Notes under the pieces: generated by a model
Told to the model about the DNA's origin: nothing
What the model saw: only the letters and a program-made list of their open reading frames with translations
The model's database searches: none
Part shown: one piece after another, positions 9,756 through 18,779 of the stretch
How the letters are laid out: each line of letters opens with the position of its first letter
Position numbering within the stretch: position 1 is the stretch's first letter
Made by a program: the position numbers and the translations under genes
DNA from: Opitutia bacterium
GTDB lineage: Bacteria; Verrucomicrobiota; Verrucomicrobiia; Opitutales; Opitutaceae
Assembly: GCA_947474365.1 (NCBI GenBank)
Contig: CANJIU010000046.1
Coordinates: 1 to 64,000 of the forward strand
Direction of reading: 5' to 3'
DNA length: 64,000 bases

Positions 9756-10406
9756 ATGGTCGTTTCACTCCTCATCATCGTGGTTGCGGGATACCTGCTG
9801 GGCGCGCTGCCCTTCGGGTATCTCGTCGCGCGGTCGAAAGGCGTGAACATTTTCGAGGTGGGCAGCAAGAACCCCGGCGCGACCAACGTCCGCCGCGTGC
9901 TGGGCCACGGAGCGGGAAATCTCGTGCTGTTCCTTGATGCGCTCAAGGGCGCGATGGCCGTCGCGTTGGGAAAACTCGCCACGGCCAGGATGGCCGCAGA
10001 TCAAGGTCAGTCGGATGCGGGCCTGTGGCTGCCGATTGCCGGTCTCATCGCCGCGATCCTTGGCCACAGTTTCTCCTGCTTCACCGGCTTCAAGGGCGGC
10101 AAGAGTGTCGCGACGGGCGCTGGCGGTTTTCTCGTGCTGTTTCCCCTCGGGATGGGCATCGCGTTGGCCGTTTTCGCGGTGACGCTTGCCCTCACGCGGT
10201 ACGTTTCGCTCGCGTCGATGATGGGGGCGTCGTCACTGCCCTTTGCCGCCTTCGCTTTCAAGCAGCCTTCCTTCTTGATCTCGATCTCCGCTGTCGTCGC
10301 CGCCTTTGTGATTTATCGCCACCGCGCGAACCTCGGGCGCATCCGCGCGGGGACTGAAAGCAAGGTTGGACGGAAAAGCGCAACCGCCCCGAATCCAAAT
10401 TCATGA
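9756..10406 (+). CDS. plsY: Acyl-phosphate:glycerol-3-phosphate acyltransferase
   Basis: This is an integral membrane acyltransferase that moves an acyl chain from acyl-phosphate to glycerol-3-phosphate, the first step of phospholipid synthesis. It has 216 residues with several hydrophobic helices (VVSLLIIVVAGYLLGALPFGYLVA at the start). The three conserved PlsY loops are present: SKNPGATNVRR, GHSFSCFTGFKGGKSVATG and YRHRANLGRIRAG. It begins 6 bp after serA and ends in a 4-bp ATGA overlap with hom, so it is embedded in an amino-acid operon although its role is in lipid synthesis. The C-terminal tail (GRKSATAPNPNS) is a short non-conserved extension. Confidence 0.96.
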   Translation: MVVSLLIIVVAGYLLGALPFGYLVARSKGVNIFEVGSKNPGATNVRRVLGHGAGNLVLFLDALKGAMAVALGKLATARMAADQGQSDAGLWLPIAGLIAAILGHSFSCFTGFKGGKSVATGAGGFLVLFPLGMGIALAVFAVTLALTRYVSLASMMGASSLPFAAFAFKQPSFLISISAVVAAFVIYRHRANLGRIRAGTESKVGRKSATAPNPNS

Positions 10407-11725
10407 GCGAACTCCTCTCCCTCAACATTGGCCTTTGCGGTTTCGGCACCGTCGGTCAGGGCGTCTGGAAACATCTTACCGCGCACCAGGCGGAGCTCGA
10501 GGCGCGCCTCGGAGTGAAACTCAATCTCGTCCGCGCCTCCGTTCGCGACCTGAAGAAGAAGCGGGCCGTGAAAGTCCCGGCGCGTCTCCTCACCACCGAC
10601 CCGCTCGCCATCGCCAACGACCGCTCAATCCACATCGTCTGTGAATTGATGGGCGGCACTGCGCTCGCCCGTGAGGTGACGCTCGCGGCGCTGCGACGCG
10701 GTGCGGTCGTTGTCTCGGCCAACAAGGCCCTGATTTGCGAACACGGGCCGGAGATCATCGCGGCGGCGCAGGCGCACGGCGGGCACTTTTTCTTCGAGGC
10801 CTCGGTTGCCGGCGGCATCCCGATCATCAAGGCATTGCGCGAGGGGCTCGTGGCGAATCGTTTCCCCCTCATCTACGGGATCCTCAACGGCACCTGTAAT
10901 TACATCCTCACCCAGATGGAGGATCAGGACGCGCCCTATGCCGACGTCCTCGCCGACGCCAAGGCGCTCGGGTACGCGGAGGCCGACGAATCCCTCGACG
11001 TCGATGGCTGGGACACCGCCCACAAGGCCTCCGTGCTCGCTTGGCTCGCCCATGGCGTCTGGGTCAAGACGGACCAGATGATTGTCGAAGGCATCTCCCG
11101 CATCACTCCCGCCGATTTCAAGAACGCGGCGACGCTGGGATTTGGCATCAAGCTCCTCGCCGTCATTAGCCGCGATTTCACCTCGAACGAACTCTCCGTC
11201 CGCGTCCATCCGACTCTCCTTCCCGAGGGTAACGTCGTCGCCAATGTCAGCGGGGTCTTCAACGCCATCTCTGTCACCGGCGACGTCGTCGGTACGACCT
11301 TCTACAGCGGCCGTGGCGCCGGTCAGGACGCCACCGCGAGCGCGGTGATCAGTGACATCGCCGATGCGGCCTCGCTGCTCAAGCACGGGAAGGGCGGCCA
11401 CCTGCTCGGTGAAATCACCGCGGCTCCCCGCGTCCGCTGCAAGCTGGCGCCGCCCGAAAGCATCCGTTCCCGTTATTACCTGCGTCTCACCGTGAAGGAC
11501 GAACCCGGCGTGCTCGCGCGGGTGGCCTCGGTGATGGCCAAGCACAAGGTGAGCATCGCAAGCGTCATCCAGGGACCCGCCGATCAACCGGGCGCCGCCT
11601 CGCTCGTCCTGACCACCCACGAAAGCAACGAACGCGCCCTCGGCGGCACGTTGAAACAACTGAAAGCCCTTGCCGCGGTGCTCGACGAGCCCGTGCTGCT
11701 GCGCATCGGGGATTTCGAACGGTAG
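10403..11725 (+). CDS. hom: Homoserine dehydrogenase
   Basis: This is a cytosolic NAD(P)-dependent enzyme reducing aspartate semialdehyde to homoserine, the branch point to threonine and methionine. It has 440 residues. The Rossmann motif GFGTVGQGVW is near the start, the family signature GILNGTCNYILTQM is central, and an ACT regulatory domain (KDEPGVLARVASVMAKHKVSIASV) is C-terminal, consistent with threonine feedback. Its ATG overlaps the plsY stop. It is a stand-alone enzyme, not fused to aspartokinase. About 106 bp separate it from lysC, and that gap is filled by the GTTGAG-type repeat. Confidence 0.97.
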   Translation: MSELLSLNIGLCGFGTVGQGVWKHLTAHQAELEARLGVKLNLVRASVRDLKKKRAVKVPARLLTTDPLAIANDRSIHIVCELMGGTALAREVTLAALRRGAVVVSANKALICEHGPEIIAAAQAHGGHFFFEASVAGGIPIIKALREGLVANRFPLIYGILNGTCNYILTQMEDQDAPYADVLADAKALGYAEADESLDVDGWDTAHKASVLAWLAHGVWVKTDQMIVEGISRITPADFKNAATLGFGIKLLAVISRDFTSNELSVRVHPTLLPEGNVVANVSGVFNAISVTGDVVGTTFYSGRGAGQDATASAVISDIADAASLLKHGKGGHLLGEITAAPRVRCKLAPPESIRSRYYLRLTVKDEPGVLARVASVMAKHKVSIASVIQGPADQPGAASLVLTTHESNERALGGTLKQLKALAAVLDEPVLLRIGDFER

Positions 11726-11729
11726 CTTG

Positions 11730-11824
11730 GTTGAGAGTTGAGGGTTGAGAGTCCGAACCTCTCAAAACTCCGGCCTTCAGCTCTCGGCGATTGTTCCCTC
11801 AACTCTCATCTCTCAACTCTCAAC
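11730..11824. repeat. GTTGAGRG inverted-arm repeat between hom and lysC
   Basis: The left arm 11730-11752 is built of GTTGAGAG/GTTGAGGG units. The right arm 11796-11824 carries the complementary units CTCAACTCTCATCTCTCAAC. The arms could pair around a spacer of about 43 nt. The right arm ends 7 nt before the lysC ATG, so it occupies the place of the ribosome-binding region. The same element type recurs at 28652-28792 and 47306-47773. Confidence 0.8.
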
Positions 11825-11831
11825 TTCTGCA

Positions 11832-13046
11832 ATGGCCCGAATCGTCCAAAAATATGGCGGCACCTCCGTCGGTGACGTCGACCGCATCAAGAATGTCGCC
11901 GCGCGCATCAAGGCGAACCGCGATGAGGGCAACGAACTCGTTGTCGTCGTCTCCGCCCGCGCCGGTGTGACCAACGAACTCATCGCCCGCGCCAAGGCCG
12001 TCTGCCCGATGCCGAGCGAGCGCGAGATGGACCAGCTCCTCTCCATCGGCGAGCAGGAGACGATCGCCCTCACCGCGATGGCCCTGCACGGCATCGGGGT
12101 CGAGGCCGTGAGCTACACCGGCGCCCAGGCCGGCATCTTCACGGACAAGGTTCACACCAAGGCGAAGATCAAGACGATCGACGCCAAGCCGCTCATCGCC
12201 GACCTCAACGCCGGCAAGGTGATCATCGTCGCCGGCTTTCAGGGCATCGACGACCATGGCCAGATCACCACGCTCGGTCGCGGCGGTTCCGACCTCACCG
12301 CCATCGCGCTCGCCGCCGCCATCAAGGCCGACAAATGCGAGATCTACACCGACGTCGACGGCGTCTATACCGCCGACCCGCGCGTCGTGAAGGACGCCCG
12401 CAAGCTCAACGAGATCAGCTACGACGAGATGCTCGAGCTCGCCTCCCTCGGCTCGAAGGTCATGCAGACGCGCTCGGTCGAATTTGCCGCGAAATACGGC
12501 GTCGTCTTCGAAGTCCGCTCCTCTTTCAACAACAACCCAGGAACCATCGTGAAACAAGAAGTCGCCTACATGGAAAAAGTCGTCGTCCGCGGCGTCGCGG
12601 TCGACAAGGACCAGGCCAAGGTCGTCGTGAGCAACGTCGCCGACAAGCCCGGCACGGCCGCGAAAGTCTTCCGGGCGCTCGCCGACGCGAACGTCAACGT
12701 CGACATGATCGTCCAGAACGTCGGCCGCGGCGGCGTGGCCAACCTCACATTCACCGTTCCCCAGTCCGAAAAGGACAAGGCCGTGAAGGCGCTCGCGCCC
12801 GCGCTCAAGGAGGTCGGGGGCGAGGCGACGTGGGATGAAAAAATCGCCAAGCTCTCGGTGGTCGGCGTCGGCATGCGCACGCACAGCGGCGTTGCCGCGA
12901 CGCTCTTCGACGCGCTCGCGAAAGCCGGCGTGAACCTCGAACTCATCAGCACCTCGGAGATCAAGATCTCCGTCGTGATCGCCAAGGACAAGGCCGACGA
13001 GGCGGCGCGCGTCGTGCACCAGGCGTTCGGGCTGGAGAAGCTGTGA
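11832..13046 (+). CDS. lysC: Aspartate kinase (monofunctional, with tandem ACT domains)
   Basis: This enzyme phosphorylates aspartate, the committed step of the lysine/threonine/methionine family. It is 404 residues and cytosolic. The N-terminal signature KYGGTSVGD begins at residue 7, the kinase substrate loop is FQGIDDHGQITTLGRGGSDLTA, and EIYTDVDGVYTADPR follows. The C-terminal third holds two ACT domains (SNVADKPGTAAKVFRALADANVNVDM and VGVGMRTHSGVAATLFDALAKAGVNL), the sites for lysine/threonine inhibition. ATG 11832 is preferred because upstream in-frame codons translate the GTTGAG-type repeat. thrC follows after 85 bp. Confidence 0.97.
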   Translation: MARIVQKYGGTSVGDVDRIKNVAARIKANRDEGNELVVVVSARAGVTNELIARAKAVCPMPSEREMDQLLSIGEQETIALTAMALHGIGVEAVSYTGAQAGIFTDKVHTKAKIKTIDAKPLIADLNAGKVIIVAGFQGIDDHGQITTLGRGGSDLTAIALAAAIKADKCEIYTDVDGVYTADPRVVKDARKLNEISYDEMLELASLGSKVMQTRSVEFAAKYGVVFEVRSSFNNNPGTIVKQEVAYMEKVVVRGVAVDKDQAKVVVSNVADKPGTAAKVFRALADANVNVDMIVQNVGRGGVANLTFTVPQSEKDKAVKALAPALKEVGGEATWDEKIAKLSVVGVGMRTHSGVAATLFDALAKAGVNLELISTSEIKISVVIAKDKADEAARVVHQAFGLEKL

Positions 13047-13057
13047 TGGAGCGGTCG

Positions 13058-13110
13058 GGACGGCGCTCCGAGCCGTCCACGTTTACCACGGACGCCTCGG
13101 AGAGGCGTCC
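13058..13110. repeat. Two consecutive short hairpins between lysC and thrC
   Basis: Two stem-loops sit in the 85-bp gap: GGACGGC...GCCGTCC (13058-13064 with 13072-13078) and GGACGCCT...AGGCGTCC (13090-13097 with 13103-13110). Loops are short and there is no T-run. They may be a REP-type doublet, an attenuating RNA structure, or both. Confidence 0.6.
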
Positions 13111-13131
13111 CCACCTGCCACCAAGATTCCC

Positions 13132-14493
13132 ATGCGCTTCCTCTCCACCCGCGGCCAGACTCCCTCTCTCGGCTTTTCCGATGCCGTCGCCACCGGGCTC
13201 GCACCGGATGGCGGGCTGTTCCTGCCGGAGTCGCTGCCGGATTTTTCCGGCCAGCTCGCGGGCTTCGAGAAGCTCGGTTACGCGGACCTGTGCTTCGAGT
13301 TCCTTCGCGTGTTCGCGACGGACATTCCGCCGGAGACACTGCGCGGCCTCATCGCGCAGAGCTACACGAAGTTTTCTGATCCGGCCATCGCGCCGCTGAA
13401 GCCGCTCGCGAAAAATCTCTACGTCCTCGAGCTCTTCCACGGGCCGACCCTCGCGTTCAAGGACTTCGCCCTCCAACTCCTCGGCAATCTCTATGCCCAC
13501 CAATGTCGGGTCCGGCGCGAGACGATCAATGTCCTCGGCGCGACCTCCGGCGACACGGGCGCCGCGGCGATTCACGGCCTGATCGGCCGGCCCGGCACCG
13601 CGATCTTCATCCTCTATCCCGACGGGCGCGTGTCGCCGTTGCAGGAGCGGCAGATGACGTGCACGGGTGCCGACAATGTCTTCGCGCTCGCCGTCGACGG
13701 CACCTTTGACGACGCGCAGGCGGCGCTCAAGGAGGTGTTCGGCGATCAGGAATTTCGGCTGCGCCACCGGCTGTCGGCGGTCAACTCGATCAACCTCGCC
13801 CGTGTTCTCGCCCAGTGCGTCTACTACCTCTATGCGTGGCTGAAGTTGCCCGCGAGCGAGCGCAGCAATGTCGAGTTCGTGGTGCCCACGGGAAATTTCG
13901 GCAACGTCCTCGCCGGGTGGATGCTCCAGAAAATGGGCGTACCGATCCGCGGCTTTCGGGTCGCGACCAACCAGAACGACATTCTCTACCGCCTCTTCAC
14001 CACCGGTGAGTACCGCGTGGGCGACGTGCAGCCGAGCCTGGCTCCGTCGATGGACATTCAGGTGGCGTCGAACTTCGAGCGCTTCATCTATTTCGCGGTG
14101 GGCCGCGATCCGGCGAAGGTGCGCGCGGTGATGGACACGTTTAAAAAGACGGGCGCCTATAAATTCGAGAATTTCAATCGCGACACGTTTTCCGCCTCGC
14201 GCACGACGGACGCCGAGATCGCGAGCATCATCCAGCGCGTGCACCGCGACCACGGCTACATCGCGGACCCGCACACCGCGTGCGGCTTCAAGGACCTGAA
14301 TCCGGACCGCGTGAACGTGGTGCTCTCGACGGCGAGCCCGGCGAAATTTCCCGATACGATTCGTGCGGCGATCGGCATCGAGCCGACGGACCCAAGTCTC
14401 GAGGCGCTCAAGGCGAAGCCGATCGTGAAGCATCACCTGAAGGCGACCCCGGATGCGATCCGCGCGTTCATCGATGCGCGGGCGGTGAAGTAG
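13132..14493 (+). CDS. thrC: Threonine synthase
   Basis: This PLP enzyme converts O-phosphohomoserine to threonine. It has 453 residues, typical of the longer bacterial/yeast form. The N-terminal signature MRFLSTRGQTPSLGFSDA is followed by DGGLFLPESLP. The PLP Lys is in HGPTLAFKDFALQLL (Lys110), and the phosphate-binding segment is TSGDTGAAAIHGL. It completes an aspartate-to-threonine set with lysC and hom; aspartate semialdehyde dehydrogenase and homoserine kinase are not in this window. A 23-bp palindromic repeat starts 8 bp after the stop. Confidence 0.97.
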   Translation: MRFLSTRGQTPSLGFSDAVATGLAPDGGLFLPESLPDFSGQLAGFEKLGYADLCFEFLRVFATDIPPETLRGLIAQSYTKFSDPAIAPLKPLAKNLYVLELFHGPTLAFKDFALQLLGNLYAHQCRVRRETINVLGATSGDTGAAAIHGLIGRPGTAIFILYPDGRVSPLQERQMTCTGADNVFALAVDGTFDDAQAALKEVFGDQEFRLRHRLSAVNSINLARVLAQCVYYLYAWLKLPASERSNVEFVVPTGNFGNVLAGWMLQKMGVPIRGFRVATNQNDILYRLFTTGEYRVGDVQPSLAPSMDIQVASNFERFIYFAVGRDPAKVRAVMDTFKKTGAYKFENFNRDTFSASRTTDAEIASIIQRVHRDHGYIADPHTACGFKDLNPDRVNVVLSTASPAKFPDTIRAAIGIEPTDPSLEALKAKPIVKHHLKATPDAIRAFIDARAVK

Positions 14494-14501
14494 GGCGTGG
14501 C

Positions 14502-14524
14502 GGGAGCGCGGGCGGCCCGCCCGC
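14502..14524. repeat. REP-like 23-bp palindromic element (copy 1)
   Basis: The element starts GGGAGCGCGGGCGGCCCGCC and contains an 8-bp perfect stem GCGGGCGG/CCGCCCGC around one base (14508-14524). Exact copies occur at 25810-25832 (inverted) and 44775-44797. Lying just after thrC, it may also serve as a terminator hairpin. Confidence 0.8.
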
Positions 14525-14602
14525 AACTGCCGTGGCGGTTTCACTTTCCGCTCGCCCGCCGCCGGCGCATCGCCGACTTTCGGGTGTCCGCTTGCCTCTC
14601 CC

Positions 14603-14713
14603 ATGGACCAGCCGATCCCCAGGGCCGTCTTTCTCAGCGTTCACCTGCTGCGCGGTGACCCGCGCTTCGAGGCGCTGCTCAACGATTGGAAGAACAACGC
14701 GACGCTGTTCTGA
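14603..14713 (+). pseudogene. C-terminal remnant of a TPR-type protein
   Basis: A 36-codon reading frame ends HLLRGDPRFEALLNDWKNNATLF followed by a stop. The motif RGDPRFEALLND.KNNA.LF is the usual last stretch of large TPR proteins (often fused to TIR, cyclase or kinase domains) in Verrucomicrobia, recalled from family knowledge. Compare the end of the TIR-TPR gene at 39705 (RKDPRFAALLDRAP). Nothing resembling TPR repeats is found upstream, so this is probably the tail of a lost gene. The rest of the 14494-14963 gap, apart from the palindrome at 14502, shows nothing I can assign. Confidence 0.5.
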
Positions 14714-14963
14714 TGGCACCGGCGAAAGAAATCACGTCCGGCGCGGCCGAGCCGCCGTTTCGCTGGCGCCACGGAAATCTACCGTCCGCCGCGTGACACT
14801 ACGCGCGCGCAGTAGACTCCCGCTTTCTTGCAGACGGTCGCCATTCCTGAAGGCGAGATGTCATCCGCCATTGTACGAATACCCGGCATCATTTTGACCG
14901 GGGAGCGTTCGAACGCTTCGGTTTGTCGTGATGATGAGCGTAAGTGGACGGACGATTTGCCGC

Positions 14964-17900
14964 TCAAAACGTCCCGCGCACGCCCAGCGTGATGCCGGTG
15001 CCCATCGACTGGTAGCTCGTGACCAAGGCGGGAACTGCGCCGGTCTTCTGCATGTTCAAGAGTGGTGCATCGAAGAGATTCCGAAGTGAGAAGAACAGGC
15101 TCACCCGATTGGTCAGCTGGCATGCACCGCCCGCATCCACCACTGCTCGGTGGCGCCGAAAGGTGGTGCCGGTGGCGTTGGTGGGGAAATCGTCACTCCA
15201 GTTTAGATTGCCGTAGAGACTCAGGCCACGCCACGCGTAACTCAGGCCAGCCTTCACCGAATGTCCCGCCATCAAGGGTAGGATGACTTCGGCATAGTTG
15301 CGCGTGTAGCTGAGCCGCGCGTTGAGTCCCCGGAAGAGGGGCGGCAGGAAAGACAGACTCTGGCTGTATTCCAATTCCATACCACGAATGACGGTCCGGC
15401 TGGGGCCGCTGGTCGTGGTGACGAAGGTGTAGTTGCGCAGGTCTTCGTCCCCGCTGTATCCAAACTCCGAAGCTGTCAGCTCGCTCGTGATGAACAGTCC
15501 CTTGACCGTGTTTTGGTAAAAATTGGCGGCGACGATGCCCACCGGTTCGAAGTAGTAGGCGAGGCGGGCCGAAAGGTTGTCGGACATCTCCGGCTTCAAG
15601 TTAGGGTTGGGGGCGTTGACGCGCAGCGAGGTTTCGTCAACTGACCATACGCCCGCCACGTCGCGGAACGTAGGCCGCCGAACGGTGCGGCTGTAGCCCA
15701 CGTGCGCATCGAGATTCCCGGTGAATCTGTATTTGAAACTCCCGCTGGGGAAGAGGTCGCCGTAGTCACCGCGCCGGTGCACGCTCGGCTGGGAAAAATA
15801 TTGATATTGGATCCCGGGAATCGTGGTCGCACGGCCGCCGGACACCGCGAAGCCCGCCGCCCGGAGCTCGGCCGGTGTGCGCGGGTCAAACTCCCGGGCA
15901 TCGCCCTCGGTCGACTCGTACCGCACACCGCCGCGAAACACCGCCTTGCCTATTGTCCCTGTGGCCATAAGGAACGCGGCGTTGATGTCTTCGACGTAGT
16001 ATTTTCGGTTCGCGACAAAGGCATTGTAGTAATTCGTCGCCGTCATCGACTGGGCGAAATATCCGGGATGTTCGCGATAAAGGGAGGCCACTTTCAGGAT
16101 GTTGGGGTGAAAAATTCCGCCTCCGGAAACCGACGTGATGGTCGATCCCAGCATGCTCAAATCCATGGGCCATTCGGATCGAAGGTCCTTCCAAGCGCCC
16201 GGACCGGCGCCGGGGCCGGTGTAGTCATATTGCAGGGATTCCCGCTCCAACTCGAATCGGTGAATCTCCTCTTTCATTTTCATTCCTGTTTTCCAAACGA
16301 GTGGAACGATCCCCTTGGTCTTGAGCGTCGCACTGATCTCACCGCTGAAAATCTTGGTGCTGGCAAACCGGCCGTCATCGACGATCACCGTCGGCGTGGT
16401 ATACCCGGCGCCGTTGTTCCAGTCCGGCCCCGCCGTCTGCACCACCTTCCAATCGCCGCTGGCGAAGTCCGAGCGATTGGCATCGAATGTCACGCCGTTG
16501 AGGGTCGGACTCCCCAGGTTGAAAACTGAATCCCAGCTCTTCGGGCTATACCAGCTTTTGGAATCCGCCAGCGCGAAGCGGCCGTCCACTGTCAGATCGC
16601 CGCGCTTGTATTCGAAGCGCGGGATGTAGGTCACGTTCTTCCCCTTTTTGTTGATGCCCTGGGGATTCACCGCGACGCGGCCGTTGCCGATCCCGGAGTT
16701 GAAACTGTTCAACGGATTCGTCCCCACCACGGCGGCCCGCGACACGGCGGTGAAGGTGGTGAGCCGCATGTAATACCATAGGTCGACCGTGTTGTAGATC
16801 GCCCCGAGCGAGAGGACGAGGTTCGGCGTGGCCTTGAAGTCGGCCGTCAGGGTGGCGGTGGACGCTTCGTTCGTCCGCGCGCCGTAGAGCGGATTCAACG
16901 TGGTCGGAACTGCGGGCCGCGGATCGGCTGCGGTCGGGGTAAAATTGTATCCGATCGTGTAGGACGAGAAAACCGAATAGACGTCGGATCGGGTGACGTT
17001 CAGCACCAGGCCCAGCCGGTTGGCGAGAAACACGTCCGAGTATTCGAGGCTCCCGCCGGGACGGATTTTCCGTTTCTTGCGGTCGTCCGGACCGTACGTC
17101 CGTGCCGTGGTGAGATCTTCGGAAAAGGCGGAGACGTTGGCCTGCCAGGCCAGGCGGCGACCTTTGCGGTCAAACGCGCGCTTCGAGCGCAGGTTGATCG
17201 TGCCGGCGGGGGCGTTCGCCTCCTGGTCCGCGCTGACGGTCTTGAAGACTTCGATTGCGTCGAGACTGCTGAGGGTGATCTGCTCGAAGTTGAAGGCCCG
17301 GGCATTTCCCGCCGCGCCGCCGTTGGCGTCCGAACCCGCGAGGGAAATGCCGTCCACGGTGACAGCGGTGTATTCCGCTCCCAGTCCGCGCAGGCGCACA
17401 AACTGCGCCTTGTCCGCGTTGAGGTCAATTTCGACGCCCGGCAGGTTTTTGAGAAATTCTCCGATGTTGCCTTCGGAAACATCTCCGAAAGTTTCCGCTG
17501 CCACGGTGTTCGTGATGTTCATCGAATTCCGCTGATCCATGATCGCCTTGGCATTGCCTTCGCGGCCGCTCGAAACGAGAAACTTGCTGAGCTTGAGCAG
17601 ACCGCTTTCGGACCTTTCCACCGCGCTCGTGAGCTCGAAATCCCGCGAGATCGTGGCGCCGGGCGTGACATTCAGCGTCGCGGTCACCGGCGTGTATCCG
17701 GTGTAGGTGACTTTCAAGGTGACTTCGCCGGACGGGACCGGCGACACGCGGTAAAAGCCGCCGTCGCCGGAGGCGATGGATTGCCCGGAGGGCTCGATGC
17801 GAATTTCGGCGTTTCTCACGTATTCGCCGGTGGCGGGATTGAGAATGCGACCGGTGATCGTGGCGGTGCCGGCGGGTTGGGCCGTGGCACCGAACGCAAG

Positions 17901-17984
17901 AACCGCGCCACCGGTGCAGGCGGAGACAAAGCGAAGGAAGGCGGCAGCGCGCCGCCGGCCTCTGACGAGGGGTGGGGGAATCAT
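14964..17984 (-). CDS. TonB-dependent receptor with N-terminal carboxypeptidase-regulatory-like domain
   Basis: This is an outer-membrane ligand-gated uptake channel of 1006 residues. From ATG 17984 there is a long basic leader with a hydrophobic core ending AFGATAQ. A CarboxypepD_reg-like beta-sandwich follows (ATITGRILNPATGEYVRNAEIR), then the plug (FLKNLPGVEIDLNADKAQFVRLRGLG, and ADQEANAPAGTINLRSKRAF), then the barrel, ending VRGTF with a terminal Phe as usual for the Omp85-inserted barrel. No substrate can be read from the sequence. It lies 147 bp downstream of the LuxR-type regulator of cassette A, in the same direction, so it could be part of, or controlled by, that cassette. Confidence 0.94.
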   Translation of the reverse strand: MIPPPLVRGRRRAAAFLRFVSACTGGAVLAFGATAQPAGTATITGRILNPATGEYVRNAEIRIEPSGQSIASGDGGFYRVSPVPSGEVTLKVTYTGYTPVTATLNVTPGATISRDFELTSAVERSESGLLKLSKFLVSSGREGNAKAIMDQRNSMNITNTVAAETFGDVSEGNIGEFLKNLPGVEIDLNADKAQFVRLRGLGAEYTAVTVDGISLAGSDANGGAAGNARAFNFEQITLSSLDAIEVFKTVSADQEANAPAGTINLRSKRAFDRKGRRLAWQANVSAFSEDLTTARTYGPDDRKKRKIRPGGSLEYSDVFLANRLGLVLNVTRSDVYSVFSSYTIGYNFTPTAADPRPAVPTTLNPLYGARTNEASTATLTADFKATPNLVLSLGAIYNTVDLWYYMRLTTFTAVSRAAVVGTNPLNSFNSGIGNGRVAVNPQGINKKGKNVTYIPRFEYKRGDLTVDGRFALADSKSWYSPKSWDSVFNLGSPTLNGVTFDANRSDFASGDWKVVQTAGPDWNNGAGYTTPTVIVDDGRFASTKIFSGEISATLKTKGIVPLVWKTGMKMKEEIHRFELERESLQYDYTGPGAGPGAWKDLRSEWPMDLSMLGSTITSVSGGGIFHPNILKVASLYREHPGYFAQSMTATNYYNAFVANRKYYVEDINAAFLMATGTIGKAVFRGGVRYESTEGDAREFDPRTPAELRAAGFAVSGGRATTIPGIQYQYFSQPSVHRRGDYGDLFPSGSFKYRFTGNLDAHVGYSRTVRRPTFRDVAGVWSVDETSLRVNAPNPNLKPEMSDNLSARLAYYFEPVGIVAANFYQNTVKGLFITSELTASEFGYSGDEDLRNYTFVTTTSGPSRTVIRGMELEYSQSLSFLPPLFRGLNARLSYTRNYAEVILPLMAGHSVKAGLSYAWRGLSLYGNLNWSDDFPTNATGTTFRRHRAVVDAGGACQLTNRVSLFFSLRNLFDAPLLNMQKTGAVPALVTSYQSMGTGITLGVRGTF

Positions 17985-18131
17985 GGGAGTGGGACAGGTG
18001 TGGGCCGAACGCGCGACGCAGACAAAGCCGCCGTGTCGCAGGCCACGGTTAATGCGGAGGCCCGCGTCCGCCTCAACTCTGGGGATATGGCACTTTCGGG
18101 CCATTTCCGCCCGAGCATCCGGGGGCGCCGG

Positions 18132-18779
18132 TTATTCCGGGAGCTTCAGCAACCCGCGCCTGATCGCCTCGACCGCGGCCTGCGCCCGATCGTTTACCGC
18201 CATTTTTTCGAGGATGTGGCTGACGTGGCGTTTGACGGTGAACTCGGAAATGTTCAGGGCTGCGGCGATTTCCTTGTTGGCGTGGCCGACGGCGATATGC
18301 GTGAGAATCTCGCGTTCACGTGGGGTGATCGCGGGCTCCAACCGCGCTGTTGCCAGCCGGCGGGCGACGTCAGCCGGAAGGTGACGGCGATTTTGCGCGA
18401 CCGCCCGCACGGCGGCGAGCAGTTCGGCTCGGGACGCGGACTTGGAAACGTAGCCGGAAGCGCCGGCATCGAGTGCAGCCTGAATCTCATCGTCGCGAGA
18501 GAAGTTGGAAAAAATCAGGACGCGGGCGTTCGGGTCGAAGGCGCGCAGTGCTGCGGTGGCCGCCACGCCGCCCTGTCCGGGCAATTGCAGATCCATCAAC
18601 ACGACGAGGGGCCGTCGTTCCCGGTAAGCGTCGAGTGCGTCCTCTCCGCAATCGGCTTCCGCGACCACGCGGATGTCGTCGTCCAATTCCAGTGAGGTCA
18701 TGAGGCCGCTGCGGACCACGAAATGGTCGTCAACGATCAGGACGTCTAGCGTGGTTGGGATCGTGGCGGGGTCAGGCAT
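18132..18779 (-). CDS. NarL/LuxR-family response regulator (cassette A)
   Basis: This is a cytosolic transcription factor of 215 residues. The receiver starts LDVLIVDDHFVVRSG, and the phospho-acceptor is Asp63 in VVLMDLQLPGQGG. The C-terminal LuxR helix-turn-helix is clear (ITPREREILTHIAVGHANKEIAAALNIS). ATG 18779 is chosen because it starts right before the receiver and overlaps the 3' end of the kinase gene by 8 bp, implying translational coupling. Its close paralog is at 25841-26473. The likely targets are the cassette itself and perhaps the TonB receptor gene next to it (inference). Confidence 0.95.
   Translation of the reverse strand: MPDPATIPTTLDVLIVDDHFVVRSGLMTSLELDDDIRVVAEADCGEDALDAYRERRPLVVLMDLQLPGQGGVAATAALRAFDPNARVLIFSNFSRDDEIQAALDAGASGYVSKSASRAELLAAVRAVAQNRRHLPADVARRLATARLEPAITPREREILTHIAVGHANKEIAAALNISEFTVKRHVSHILEKMAVNDRAQAAVEAIRRGLLKLPE

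Noticed and set aside
11730-11824. GTTGAG unit arrays considered as a CRISPR array
   Set aside because: Units are 7-9 bp, contiguous, with no unique spacers, and are arranged as opposing arms; no cas gene is present.
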